Part shown: one piece after another, positions 41,932-50,032 of the stretch
Layout of the letters: each line of letters starts with the position of its first letter
How positions within the stretch are numbered: position 1 is the stretch's first letter
Assembly: GCA_036389135.1 (NCBI GenBank)
Contig: DASVQP010000052.1
Coordinates: 108,838-172,837, forward strand
DNA: 64,000 nt
Direction: 5' to 3'
DNA from: Longimicrobium sp.
Lineage (GTDB): Bacteria > Gemmatimonadota > Gemmatimonadetes > Longimicrobiales > Longimicrobiaceae
The notes under the pieces: model-generated
The model's database searches: none
What the model saw: the letters and a program-made list of their open reading frames with translations, nothing else
What the model was told of the DNA's origin: nothing
Program-made: the position numbers and the translations under genes

Positions 41932-42247
41932 GCGCTCCGTCTTCACGAAAGACGTTCGCGTAGCGCCGCGTGCCGGGCGCCCGCGCCGGACCCCGCCCCG
42001 CCGGGTCGTCGTGCCGCGCCAGCACCCGGTTGGTGACCATCGCGGAGACGTGCTCGTCCAGCGGGATGAGCTCGGCGTACAGATCCAGCGCCCGGTCCAC
42101 GTCCACCTCGCCGGCCAGCGCGTCCACCAGGTCGAAGATGTTGGCCACGTGCGTCTCCACGATCGCCTCCTCGCTGCGGGCGGCGACGATCAGGAGCTTG
42201 CGCTTTGCTTCGGCGGAGAGGCGGCGGCGGCGCAGCCAGTCGAACAT
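41927..42247 (-). CDS. Small protein of unknown function
   Basis: A 106-residue protein, M-F-D-W-L-R-R-R-R-L-S at its start: a basic amphipathic N-terminus, then a helical acidic middle (V-D-A-L-A-G-E-V-D-V-D-R-A-L-D-L-Y). ATG 42247 has AAGGA about eight bases upstream; the frame is open far beyond but without support. The last codons lie in a repeat arm. It is divergent from the TPR gene at 42446. Function unknown. Confidence 0.6.
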   Translation of the reverse strand: MFDWLRRRRLSAEAKRKLLIVAARSEEAIVETHVANIFDLVDALAGEVDVDRALDLYAELIPLDEHVSAMVTNRVLARHDDPAGRGPARAPGTRRYANVFREDGAR

Positions 42248-42343
42248 GACGGATTCCTTGCGGTTCGGGGCTCTCGGGGCGTCCTGAATCTGGCCCCGCG
42301 GGCGCCGCACTGCAACCCCGCCCCCGCGTGTGCGCGCAAGGGC

Positions 42344-42373
42344 TTGGTGCGGCGTCCACGGGGCGCTTATATT
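42344..42373 (+). promoter_or_regulatory. Promoter of the TPR protein gene
   Basis: TTGGTG (42344-42349) and TATATT (42368-42373) are 18 bases apart, giving a start near 42380 and a 65-base leader. The AT-rich -10 stands out in this region. Confidence 0.6.
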
Positions 42374-42445
42374 ACGCCGGGCTCCCCGTGGGCCCACCGA
42401 CGCGCGGCCGCCGTGCCGCGCGCTCCCGCCGCCTGGGAACACCGC

Positions 42446-43555
42446 ATGGGAACGTCTTTCCTCAGTTCCGAAGAGTTCGACGAACGGGCTCACCGCCTGT
42501 ACGAGTCGGGCGACTACGACGAGGCGCTCGAGATACTCCGCGAGGGGCTGCGCCACCATCCCGACTCCGCGCTCCTGCACGTGGGGATGGGCTACGTGCG
42601 CATCGCCCGCGAGGAGTACGCGTGGGCGCGCAAGTCGTTCGAGGAAGGGCTGCGCGCCGACGAGGAGTACGAGGACGCGTGGGTGGGGCTCGGCGAGACG
42701 CTCCTCAAGTTCGGGCAGGTGGACGCGGCGCTCGGCTGCTTCGCCCGCGTGGACGACCTGGGGCTGGCGGACGATCTGGAGCTGGGGCTCACCATGGGCC
42801 GCGCGCTGTACCGCGAGGGGCTGTTCGCCGACGCGCGGGTGCGCTTCTCGTCGCTCGCCGGCAAGCACCTGGACAACGCCGAGGTCGCGGCCGCCCGCGG
42901 CTACACGCTGCACGCGCTGGGCGACGACCTGGGCGCCCGCCGCGAGCTGCGCCGCGCCCTGCGGCTGGACCCGGAGCTCCACGAGGCGCGCATCTACCTG
43001 GCCCACCTCTTCCACGACCGCGGCGACACGCGCGGGGCGCTGCGCGAGCTGGAGCGCGTGCCGCCCGCGGAGCACTGGGACACGCTCTCGCTGTGGCGCT
43101 ACGTGGAGCTCAAGTGCGCGCTGGAGGGGATGGCGCAGGACGACGCGCGGCTCGACCCCTGGCGGCAGCGGCTGATTGAGCTGGAGATCGAGCCGGACGA
43201 GGTGGACCACCTGCTGGCCGAGGTGGAAGCGCAGTTCGAGAGCGCCGAGGACGCGCCGCCGGTGCTGGAGCTGGCGCCGCAGATCGACATGATCCTGCGC
43301 ATGCTCAACACCACCGGCGTCCCCGCCGAGCAGCACCGCGTGCGGACGAGCGAAGGGGCGGTGTTCGAGGGGACGTGGGAGGAGATCGTGGAGCGGATGC
43401 GCGACGAGAGCGATCCGTCGATGCCCGTCGCCACCTTCATGCGCCGCACCTCGCGGAAGATCCAGGAGAGCATCGGGCGCGACCTGCCGTACGACTCGCC
43501 GGAAGCGTTCGTTCGGGGCGGAGCGCGGCTGGGCCTTCTCCGCATCGAGGAGTAG
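42446..43555 (+). CDS. Tetratricopeptide-repeat protein
   Basis: A 369-residue soluble protein with about six TPR units (from residue 10 to about 215), such as A-H-R-L-Y-E-S-G-D-Y-D-E-A-L-E-I-L and the next G-M-G-Y-V-R-I-A-R-E-E-Y-A-W-A-R. A C-terminal domain of about 100 residues (A-P-Q-I-D-M-I-L-R-M-L-N, ending with an E-A-F-V-R-G-G-A-R-L-G-L-L stretch) is unassigned. TPRs mediate protein-protein contacts; partners are unknown. ATG 42446 follows a good promoter. The next gene starts two bases after its stop. Confidence 0.8.
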   Translation: MGTSFLSSEEFDERAHRLYESGDYDEALEILREGLRHHPDSALLHVGMGYVRIAREEYAWARKSFEEGLRADEEYEDAWVGLGETLLKFGQVDAALGCFARVDDLGLADDLELGLTMGRALYREGLFADARVRFSSLAGKHLDNAEVAAARGYTLHALGDDLGARRELRRALRLDPELHEARIYLAHLFHDRGDTRGALRELERVPPAEHWDTLSLWRYVELKCALEGMAQDDARLDPWRQRLIELEIEPDEVDHLLAEVEAQFESAEDAPPVLELAPQIDMILRMLNTTGVPAEQHRVRTSEGAVFEGTWEEIVERMRDESDPSMPVATFMRRTSRKIQESIGRDLPYDSPEAFVRGGARLGLLRIEE

Positions 43556-43557
43556 CC

Positions 43558-44619
43558 GTGCTTCCCGTTCCCGAGAGCACCCTGCGCCCGCTGCGCGCCG
43601 TCGCCGGCGACATCAGCGCCCTGCGCGGGGGCACGGCCAGCCCCGGCGCCCTGGTGCGCGTGGCCCGCGCCGCCGAGAGCACCCTGCGCCGCGTGCTGCG
43701 CGACGATCCCACCGCGCCCGTGGAGCTTCGGCTGCGCGCCCTCTCTCCCGACGACCTTTCCACGGACGAGCTGCTGGCGGAGCTGCGCCGCCGCGACCGC
43801 CTGTCGCTGGAGCTGGCGGCGGGGGTGCACGAGCTGGGCGCCGTCGCCGCGCGCGTGTCCGACGGCGCGGAGCCGAGCGTGCGCGACTTCGAGATGGCCC
43901 GCACGGTCTCGGACGGGCTGGAGCGCCACCTCCTTTCCGCACCCGCCGCGCCGGCCCCGCTGCTGGAGGACCCCGTGCTGGCTGAAGAGGCAGAGGCGCC
44001 GATCCCGGCCCACGACGACGCCACCCGCGTGCACGCCGTCCCCCGCGACCGGGGGCGCAGGCCGCTGGCATTCCTGGCGGGCGCGGCGGGAATCGCCGCC
44101 ATCGTGCTGCTGGCTGCCTGGGCCGTACGCGGCAATCGCGGCGGCGACCTGGAGCGCTCCGACCGGCTGGTGCGCGAGGGGAAGATCGCCGCCGCCGCCC
44201 AGCTCCTGCGCGAGTACGCCAACGACCGCCCGGAAGACCCGGACGGGCGCCTGCGCCTGGCGGCCCTCTACCGCGAGGCGGGCCGCCGGCAGGACGCGCT
44301 CAAGGAGGTCCGTGCCGGGCTCGTCTCCCGCGCGCAGGATGCGGGGCTCAACTCGGAGCTGGGCCACCTCCTGCTGGACGCCGGCAAGCCCGTTGAGGCG
44401 GTGCGCGCCTTCCGCCGCGCCCTGGACGCGGACGCGGAGAACGAGCGCGCCTGGGTCGGCCTGCTGCGCGCCATGCGGGAGGCGGGGATGGGCCCGCAGG
44501 CCGAGCAGGCGCGCGAGCGTGCGCCGCTGGCGGTGCGCGAGCTGGTGCCGCGCTCGCTGCCCGAGATCCCGGCCGCGCCCGCCGCGACGCCGCAGGGCCA
44601 GCTTCCCGCGGCCCCCTGA
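43558..44619 (+). CDS. Membrane-anchored TPR protein
   Basis: A 353-residue protein starting at GTG 43558, two bases after the preceding TPR gene. An N-terminal helical cytoplasmic part (about 1-165) is followed by one membrane segment (about 170-188, F-L-A-G-A-A-G-I-A-A-I-V-L-L-A-A-W) and a periplasmic region with about three TPR units (L-V-R-E-G-K-I-A-A-A-A-Q-L-L and following). The end is Pro/Ala-rich. Spacing suggests it works with the soluble TPR protein, perhaps as its membrane anchor. No specific family known. Confidence 0.7.
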   Translation: MLPVPESTLRPLRAVAGDISALRGGTASPGALVRVARAAESTLRRVLRDDPTAPVELRLRALSPDDLSTDELLAELRRRDRLSLELAAGVHELGAVAARVSDGAEPSVRDFEMARTVSDGLERHLLSAPAAPAPLLEDPVLAEEAEAPIPAHDDATRVHAVPRDRGRRPLAFLAGAAGIAAIVLLAAWAVRGNRGGDLERSDRLVREGKIAAAAQLLREYANDRPEDPDGRLRLAALYREAGRRQDALKEVRAGLVSRAQDAGLNSELGHLLLDAGKPVEAVRAFRRALDADAENERAWVGLLRAMREAGMGPQAEQARERAPLAVRELVPRSLPEIPAAPAATPQGQLPAAP

Positions 44620-44654
44620 CCGGGGCCGCTTCTCTTTCCGGGGCACCTCCTACG

Positions 44655-45290
44655 ATGGACGCACTCGACCGCCTGTACCGGCGGGTCGCCGACGTTCTCC
44701 TCCGCCAGCCGGACGCACAGGTGACGGTGGGAGACGTGTACCAGAACCTGGTGCCGTACCGCCTGGTGCGAAGCGAGCTGGGCTTCAGCGAGCTGGCGGA
44801 GTACGAGCACGCCCTGCTGCGCCTTCTGTCCGGCGAGCGCGACTACGTGATCGTGGAGCGCCCGGAGGTGCAGGAGGAGCTGCAGCGTGAGCTACGCGCC
44901 ACCAACCCGATCCTGGGGATCTACCGCGACTACGCCAGCGTGGGGGTGTACCTCAACCCCTACGCCCCCGAAGTCACCATGGCGGTCGTCGCTCAGCCGC
45001 TCCCCGCGCAGCGCTCCGTCTCCGTAGAGCCCGGAGCCGCACCTGCTGCTCCAGCCGCCGAGGTGACGGCGCCGAAGCGGGCGGCGGCGTGCCCGGGCTG
45101 CCGCACCCCGCTCCCCGGCGACCGTCCGGTGCGCTTCTGCCCGTCGTGCGGCAAGTGCCTGGTGCCGGTGCCGTGCGCCGAGTGCAGCTCAATGATCGAG
45201 CCGGAGTGGAGGTTCTGCGCGACGTGCGGGTGGCCGCGCGAGCCCGGGGCGCGCGTCATGCCTCCCCCCCCGGAACAACGCTTGCGGTGA
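44655..45290 (+). CDS. Zinc-ribbon protein
   Basis: A 211-residue protein. The N-terminal 115 residues form a helical domain without a recognised family (R-L-Y-R-R-V-A-D-V-L-L-R-Q-P-D-A). After an Ala/Pro linker there are two zinc ribbons: C-P-G-C and C-P-S-C-G-K-C, then C-A-E-C and C-A-T-C-G-W-P-R, typical of DZANK/double zinc-ribbon proteins. It lies 35 bases after the membrane TPR gene and likely shares its transcript. A scaffold or nucleic-acid contact role is possible but unproven. Confidence 0.7.
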   Translation: MDALDRLYRRVADVLLRQPDAQVTVGDVYQNLVPYRLVRSELGFSELAEYEHALLRLLSGERDYVIVERPEVQEELQRELRATNPILGIYRDYASVGVYLNPYAPEVTMAVVAQPLPAQRSVSVEPGAAPAAPAAEVTAPKRAAACPGCRTPLPGDRPVRFCPSCGKCLVPVPCAECSSMIEPEWRFCATCGWPREPGARVMPPPPEQRLR

Positions 45291-45341
45291 CGCGCCCCCC
45301 GCGAAGTTCCGTTTTTTCCTGCGACCGGCGGACATGAGCTG

Positions 45342-45788
45342 ATGCGGCGACGGACCTGGTGGGTGGCGGCGGTGATGGTGGTGATGGCGTGCGATCGCAT
45401 CGGCGGAGCGCGAGAGACCGGCGGCGGCAGCTCGGCGCCCGCGTCGACGGCCCAGGCCGGCCGCCCGGTTGCCGCGGCGCCAGTGGGGGTGCTTCCTCCC
45501 GGCGTCCCGCGCGAGGCGGGGGAGCAGGGGCGCGAGCTGTACCTGAAGGCGTGCGTGATGTGCCACGGCGAGAACGGCGGCGGCACCGCGCTGGGCCCCT
45601 CGCTCACGGACCGCAGGTGGATCGAGGGGAACGGCTCCTTTGACGAGATCATCGCCGTCACGCGCGAGGGCGTCGAGACTCCGAAGGAGTTCCCCGTCCC
45701 CATGCCTCCCCGCGGCGACGGCAGCTTCTCCGACGAGCAGATTCGCGCGGTGGCCGCCTACACGTCATCCATCGCCAACGCGCGCTGA
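45342..45788 (+). CDS. Cytochrome c lipoprotein
   Basis: A 148-residue exported class I cytochrome c. The N-terminus is a lipoprotein signal (A-V-M-V-V-M-A-C17), so it is probably lipid-anchored at Cys17. After a Ser/Ala/Pro linker the haem motif is C71-V-M-C74-H75, with M121 (P-M-P-P) as likely sixth ligand. It is a small electron carrier facing the periplasm. No oxidase or dehydrogenase gene is adjacent, so its partner is unknown. A family B hairpin follows the gene. Confidence 0.85.
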   Translation: MRRRTWWVAAVMVVMACDRIGGARETGGGSSAPASTAQAGRPVAAAPVGVLPPGVPREAGEQGRELYLKACVMCHGENGGGTALGPSLTDRRWIEGNGSFDEIIAVTREGVETPKEFPVPMPPRGDGSFSDEQIRAVAAYTSSIANAR

Positions 45789-45820
45789 GTCCGTTCGAGC
45801 CGCATGCTTTTACCGCGGCC

Positions 45821-45912
45821 TCACACGGAGCCACAGAGAAAACCAGCAAGGAAGAGGAGAACGTCGTGCCGTTCTCCTCTTCCTTGCTTTTGACCTCTGC
45901 GCCTCTGTGTGA
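45821..45912. repeat. Family B hairpin, copy 3
   Basis: Outer arms TCACACGGAG (45821-45830) and CTCTGTGTGA (45903-45912) enclose a perfect 18-bp inner hairpin described separately. Outer arms match the other two copies; the inner hairpin is unrelated in sequence. Confidence 0.8.
45846..45891 (+). terminator. 18-bp hairpin with T-run inside family B copy 3
   Basis: The arm at 45846-45863 and its perfect complement at 45870-45887 enclose a 6-base loop and are followed by TTTT. The shape is that of a Rho-independent terminator, about 60 bases after the cytochrome c stop. Confidence 0.75.
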
Positions 45913-46001
45913 ATTGCTGTTCTTGACGCCCGGACCGGCATCCCGGTACGTTGGCGCGCTTCGTTGCGGCACCTTCCATCGAGAGAACAAGGCGAGAGAT
46001 C

Positions 46002-47042
46002 ATGGCCCGCGTTGCGGTGCTCCCCGGCGATGGCGTTGGCAAGGAGGTCACCCGCGAGGCCGCGCGCGTGCTGCGCGCCGTGCGCCCTGACCTGGAGCTG
46101 GTGGAGTGGCCCCACGGCGCCGATCGCTTCCTGGAAACCGGCGAGACGATCACCGACGCCGAGTTCGCCGAGCTCTCCTCCAGCTACGACGCCATCCTGC
46201 TCGGCGCCCTCGGGGATCCGCGCGTGCCGGGGAACGAGCACGCGCGCCAGATCCTGCTGGGGATGCGCTTCAAGCTCGACCTGTTCATCAACTTCCGCCC
46301 CGTGCGCCTCCTCCACGAGCGCCTCTGCCCGCTCAAGGGGAAGACGGTGGAGGACCTGGACTTCGTCATCTTCCGCGAGAACACCGAGGGGGTGTACGTG
46401 GGGATGGGCGGCACCTTCAAGCAGGGGACTCCCGACGAGGTCGCGGTGCAGGAGGACATGAACACGCGCAAGGGCGTGGAGCGGATCATCCGCGCCGCCT
46501 TCGACTATGCGCGCGCCCACGGCCACTCCCGCGTCACCCTGTCGGACAAAGCAAACGCGATGGAGTTCGCCGGCGGTCTCTGGCGCCGCGTCTTCGCCGA
46601 AGTAGCAAAGGAGTACCCGGAGATCGAGCGCGAGGCGCTGTACGTGGACATGCTGGCGATGGACCTCGTGCGCCGCCCGGAGCGCTACCAGGTGATCGTC
46701 ACGGGAAACCTGTTCGGCGACATCCTGAGCGACCTCGGGGCCGCGCTGGTGGGCGGGCTGGGGCTGACCGCTTCGGGCAACATCCACCCGGGGCGCGTCT
46801 CACTCTTCGAGCCGGTGCACGGCTCCGCGCCGGACATCGCGGGGCAGGACAAGGCCAACCCCCTGGCCGCGATCCTGACCTCCGCCCTCATGCTCCGCCA
46901 CCTGGGCGACGACGCCTCCGCCGCGCGCATCGAGACCGCCGTCCAATCCGCCGTCCTCGCCGGCGAGACGACCTCGGACCTGGGTGGGATGCTGGGGACG
47001 GTGGCGGCCGGGGAGGCGGTGCTGCGGCGGCTGGAGGGGTAG
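46002..47042 (+). CDS. Isopropylmalate/isocitrate dehydrogenase family enzyme
   Basis: A 346-residue beta-decarboxylating dehydrogenase using NAD(P)+ and Mg2+ or Mn2+. It has V-L-P-G-D-G-V-G at the start, R-E-N-T-E-G-V-Y-V-G in the substrate region, and the metal-binding D-N/N-L-F-G-D-I-L-S-D segment (here G-N-L-F-G-D-I-L-S-D-L), then H-G-S-A-P-D-I-A-G. G-D-P-R-V-P in place of G-G-P-K-W resembles the actinobacterial LeuB type, so 3-isopropylmalate dehydrogenase is the most likely activity. Tartrate or homoisocitrate dehydrogenase cannot be excluded. No leuA/C/D gene is near. ATG 46002 begins the core directly. Confidence 0.8.
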   Translation: MARVAVLPGDGVGKEVTREAARVLRAVRPDLELVEWPHGADRFLETGETITDAEFAELSSSYDAILLGALGDPRVPGNEHARQILLGMRFKLDLFINFRPVRLLHERLCPLKGKTVEDLDFVIFRENTEGVYVGMGGTFKQGTPDEVAVQEDMNTRKGVERIIRAAFDYARAHGHSRVTLSDKANAMEFAGGLWRRVFAEVAKEYPEIEREALYVDMLAMDLVRRPERYQVIVTGNLFGDILSDLGAALVGGLGLTASGNIHPGRVSLFEPVHGSAPDIAGQDKANPLAAILTSALMLRHLGDDASAARIETAVQSAVLAGETTSDLGGMLGTVAAGEAVLRRLEG

Positions 47043-47057
47043 GGCGCGGGCGCTGCG

Positions 47058-47114
47058 GGCCCCCTTCCCGCTCGTTCCTCGCTGCCCTCCCCCAAAACAA
47101 CCTGGGGGAGGGGC
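47058..47114. repeat. Family E hairpin, copy 4
   Basis: CCCTCCCCCA and TGGGGGAGGG flank AAACAACC, preceded by the CCCGCTCGTTCCTCGCTG block shared with copies 1 and 5. It lies 16 bases after the dehydrogenase stop. Confidence 0.75.
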
Positions 47115-47162
47115 GCACGCGTAGATCTTTGCGGGTCGGATACGTCCGGTGCGGGCGTGCGC

Positions 47163-47332
47163 CGCATCCGGCGGCACGCGAGACCGCTTCAGCGGTCTTC
47201 CCGTGGTTCCAGCCGGGGGCTTCAGCCCCCGGTGTGCGCGGGACCGGCGCCGCAATCCCGCACAGATCCCGCCCCCACAACCTGCGAAGGCAGGTTTCCC
47301 GCGGTTGTTGCTGCGGTTTCAACCGCCGGATT
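47163..47332. repeat. Family A modular palindrome cluster, copy 8 (reverse orientation)
   Basis: GAGACCGCTTCAGCGGTCTTC, CCGGGGGCTTCAGCCCCCGG and CCTGCGAAGGCAGG modules in the reverse order to most copies. The element ends right at the stop of the minus-strand uvsE gene. No coding sequence is seen. Confidence 0.75.
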
Positions 47333-48280
47333 CTAACTGTTCTCCGGCCACAGCCGCAGCTTGTCCAGGTCCGCGCGGAGCTTCAGCAGCGCCTGGTCTT
47401 TCTGCTTCGCCTCCAGCATCACGTCGTAGGGGAGGGGTCCGGTTTCGCGGAGGAACCAGGCGAACTCCCAGGGATTCACGAAGTCGGCGTGCTGCGAGAG
47501 GAGGGGCGGGACGGTGACCTCCTTCTTGCCGCGCACGATGGTACGCAGGTCCATCTTGGGGGAGGAGAAGTGCACCTTGGGCTGGATGCCGCCCCAGGTG
47601 CCGAGCGCCTTGCGCGCGGCCTCGCCCACACTGAGCCCGCCCGGGTTCAGGTTGTGGTGCTGGTGGTCGAATACGAGCGGGACGCCGGTGGCCTCGTGGG
47701 CGCGCAGGCAGTCGGCCATCGAGTAGACGGTCTCGTCGTTCTCGATCACCAGGCGGCGGCGGCCTGATTCGGAGAGGCGGGCGAAGTTGTCCACGAAGCG
47801 CGCGATCGCCGAGTCCTTGTCGCCGTACGCGCCGCCTAGGTGCAGCACGACGACGGCTTCGGGCCCCTGCTCCATCGCGTCCAGCAACTCCGCCTGCGCG
47901 TTCACGTCGGCGATGCCCTTGGCGTTGATCGCGGGGTCCTGCGCGGAGAGAAGGACGTACTGCGACGGGTGCAGCGAGAGTCGGATCCCGAAGTCGCGCG
48001 CGCGACGCCCCAGCTCCGCAAGCTCGCGCGCGCACTCGCGCACCTGCGCATGGAACTGCGGCATGTCCGGGTGCGTGGAGTACGGGACGAAGTCGGAGGA
48101 GATCCGGTACATGCGGATGTCCACCTCGTCCAGGTAGTCCAGGATCGGGTGGAGGAAGTCGATGGAAACGCGCACGTGCGGATTCGACTGCCACTTTCGC
48201 GCATCGTTGCTCTTGAGCCCCTCGCGCCCCACCACCTTCACCGCGAATCCCAGCCGCTTCGGCCATTCCCGCTTCGCCAT
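47333..48280 (-). CDS. uvsE: UV damage DNA endonuclease
   Basis: A 315-residue TIM-barrel nuclease (UVDE/UvsE) that nicks DNA 5' to cyclobutane dimers and 6-4 photoproducts, an alternative to UvrABC excision. Metal-binding residues are seen in R-L-S-L-H-P-S-Q-Y-V, V-V-V-L-H-L-G-G-A-Y-G-D, L-V-I-E-N-D-E, V-F-D-H-Q-H-H and V-H-F-S-S-P. The start at ATG 48280 has GAGGCGAGG ahead and gives the family's G-F-A-V-K-V N-terminus. It is divergent from the PRC/DUF2382 gene across a 331-base spacer. Confidence 0.92.
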   Translation of the reverse strand: MAKREWPKRLGFAVKVVGREGLKSNDARKWQSNPHVRVSIDFLHPILDYLDEVDIRMYRISSDFVPYSTHPDMPQFHAQVRECARELAELGRRARDFGIRLSLHPSQYVLLSAQDPAINAKGIADVNAQAELLDAMEQGPEAVVVLHLGGAYGDKDSAIARFVDNFARLSESGRRRLVIENDETVYSMADCLRAHEATGVPLVFDHQHHNLNPGGLSVGEAARKALGTWGGIQPKVHFSSPKMDLRTIVRGKKEVTVPPLLSQHADFVNPWEFAWFLRETGPLPYDVMLEAKQKDQALLKLRADLDKLRLWPENS

Positions 48281-48342
48281 CCGCCTCGCCTCTGTGATGA
48301 AAGTGCCGAGGGGAAGGTCAAGAAGTCTGCCGCTGGAACGGA

Positions 48343-48390
48343 AGTGCCAGGTGCCGAGTGCCAAGTGCCGAGTGCCAAGTGCCAAGTGAA
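48343..48390. repeat. Heptamer repeat, copy 5 (one arm)
   Basis: About seven diverged GTGCCAA/GTGCCGA units in tandem. Only one arm is present, without the inverse partner. It lies in the 331-base spacer between uvsE and the PRC-barrel gene. The rest of that spacer (to 48611) shows no gene and no convincing promoter. Confidence 0.75.
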
Positions 48391-48611
48391 AACGGACTAA
48401 CGCAGTAACGCAACTCACCGCCCGAACTCCTCGCCCGCACGTAATCCGGGTGAGATCTCTGTAACAGATGCCTTTGCGAGGGCACACGTGGAACGGCTGT
48501 TGCGATGGGTCCCGCCTCCCCCGGTGGGCGGGGAGGGGCGGATTCCCCTCTGAGGATCGAGCCGGCGCGGCGCGGCACCGGGAGCCGGCGAAACCACGAA
48601 GGAGACATCCC

Positions 48612-49700
48612 ATGGCGAGCGAAATGGATCGGGTGGTACCGCTGGGGCAGCTGGACGACTTCAAGGTGGCCGAGGGCGATCCGGACGTGCGCGGCTGGGA
48701 AGTGGTGGCCTCCGACGGGCGGACGATCGGCGAGGTGGACGAGCTGCTGATCGACACCAACGCCATGAAGGTGCGCTACCTGGACGTAGAGGTGGAGAAC
48801 GGCCTAATGGCCGAGCCCGACCGCCACGTCCTCGTCCCCATCGGCTACGCGCGCCTGGACCGCAGCGCCGACCGCGTGATGGTGGACCACATCGCCTCCA
48901 CCGACCTGCGCACCATGCCCGCCTACGACCAGTCGCCGGTGACGCGCGACTACGAGACGAGCGTGCGCAACAGCTTCCCCGGCGGCCTGGCGGCGTCCGA
49001 GATCGAGAGCAATACCGGCACCGGCGCCGTGGACACCGGGATGGCCGCGGCCGGCTCGCACGACACCGACTTCTACACGCACGACTCGTTCGACGACAAC
49101 CGCTTCTACGGGCGCGGGATGGAGACCGGGACTAGCGAGCAGCGCCTCACGCTCTCCGAGGAGGAGCTGGCGGTCGGCACGCGGCAGGTGCAGGCGGGCC
49201 AGGTGGAGATCGACAAGCACGTCGAGACCCGCCACGTCGCCGAGAGCGTGCCGGTGATGCACGAGGAGGCCGTCGTGGAACGCCGCCCGATCACCGACCC
49301 CATGGCCGCCCGCGGCGCCACCATCGGCGAGGACGAGACGATCCGCGTGCCGCTCACGCAGGAAGAGGTGGTCGCGGAGACGCGCACGGTGGCTAAGGAG
49401 GAGCTGGTGGTGCGCACCAACCAGGTGACCGAGACCGAGACGGTCGAGGCCGACCTGCGCCGCGAGCGCGCTGAGGTGCGCCGGGACGAGGGGACGGTCG
49501 GCGGCGGGGGATACAGCGCCGGGTCCGCGGGGCTCGGTGGCACGACCGAATCGGGCCTCGGCGGTGCGACCGGCCCTGGACATTCGACTGGCAACGGGCT
49601 CACCGACAACCCGGGGATAGGGAACGGGAGCGACAGCATGGGGCTGAACAACAGCTCCACCGATCCGCTCCGGCGCAACGACACCGGCGGCAACCTGTAG
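48612..49700 (+). CDS. PRC-barrel and DUF2382 stress-type protein
   Basis: A 362-residue soluble protein. An N-terminal PRC-barrel (about 20-110, [19 protein letters not shown]) is followed by a DUF2382 domain of the YsnF/AvaK type (about 175-300; [29 protein letters not shown]). The last 60 residues are Gly/Ser/Asn-rich and low in complexity. YsnF-type proteins are linked to general stress, but no biochemical activity is known. GAAGGAGA precedes ATG 48612. It has a strong terminator of its own. Confidence 0.85.
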   Translation: MASEMDRVVPLGQLDDFKVAEGDPDVRGWEVVASDGRTIGEVDELLIDTNAMKVRYLDVEVENGLMAEPDRHVLVPIGYARLDRSADRVMVDHIASTDLRTMPAYDQSPVTRDYETSVRNSFPGGLAASEIESNTGTGAVDTGMAAAGSHDTDFYTHDSFDDNRFYGRGMETGTSEQRLTLSEEELAVGTRQVQAGQVEIDKHVETRHVAESVPVMHEEAVVERRPITDPMAARGATIGEDETIRVPLTQEEVVAETRTVAKEELVVRTNQVTETETVEADLRRERAEVRRDEGTVGGGGYSAGSAGLGGTTESGLGGATGPGHSTGNGLTDNPGIGNGSDSMGLNNSSTDPLRRNDTGGNL

Positions 49701-49725
49701 CCGCCGGCCGGGCTGGATGAACGGA

Positions 49726-49759
49726 GGGGCGCTCCCGCGGCTGCGGGGGCGCCCCTTTT
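49726..49759 (+). terminator. Rho-independent terminator of the PRC-barrel gene
   Basis: GGGGCGCTCCCGC (49726-49738) pairs with GCGGGGGCGCCCC (49743-49755) with one T-G wobble and a 4-base loop, followed by TTTT. Confidence 0.85.
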
Positions 49760-49786
49760 CGGTGGTGATAGGCCGGGACCGCGGGG

Positions 49787-50020
49787 CACCGGTGGCTGAA
49801 GCCCCCGGCTGGAACGACGGGAAGGCGGCTGAAGCCGGCTCGAGAAACGCGGCATTAGACCCGGAGTCCGCGGAGGCGGACTTCGTGTGGTTCCAGCGGC
49901 CAATTCATTCGCTCGTGGAGCGGGCTTCCAGCCGCGCAGAAGTCAGAAGCGCCGCGCGGATCCCGCCCCCGAGTCCGCGCAGGCGGACTTTGTGCTGTTG
50001 TTGCAGCGAGTTCACTCGCC
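49787..50020. repeat. Family A modular palindrome cluster, copy 9
   Basis: CCGGTGGCTGAAGCCCCCGG, GGCGGCTGAAGCCGGCTCG, GTCCGCGGAGGCGGAC, TCCGCGCAGGCGGAC and GCGAGTTCACTCGCC modules, nearly the full order seen in copy 1. It ends 13 bases before the FGGY kinase start. Confidence 0.8.
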
Positions 50021-50032
50021 ATCCGGGAAACC

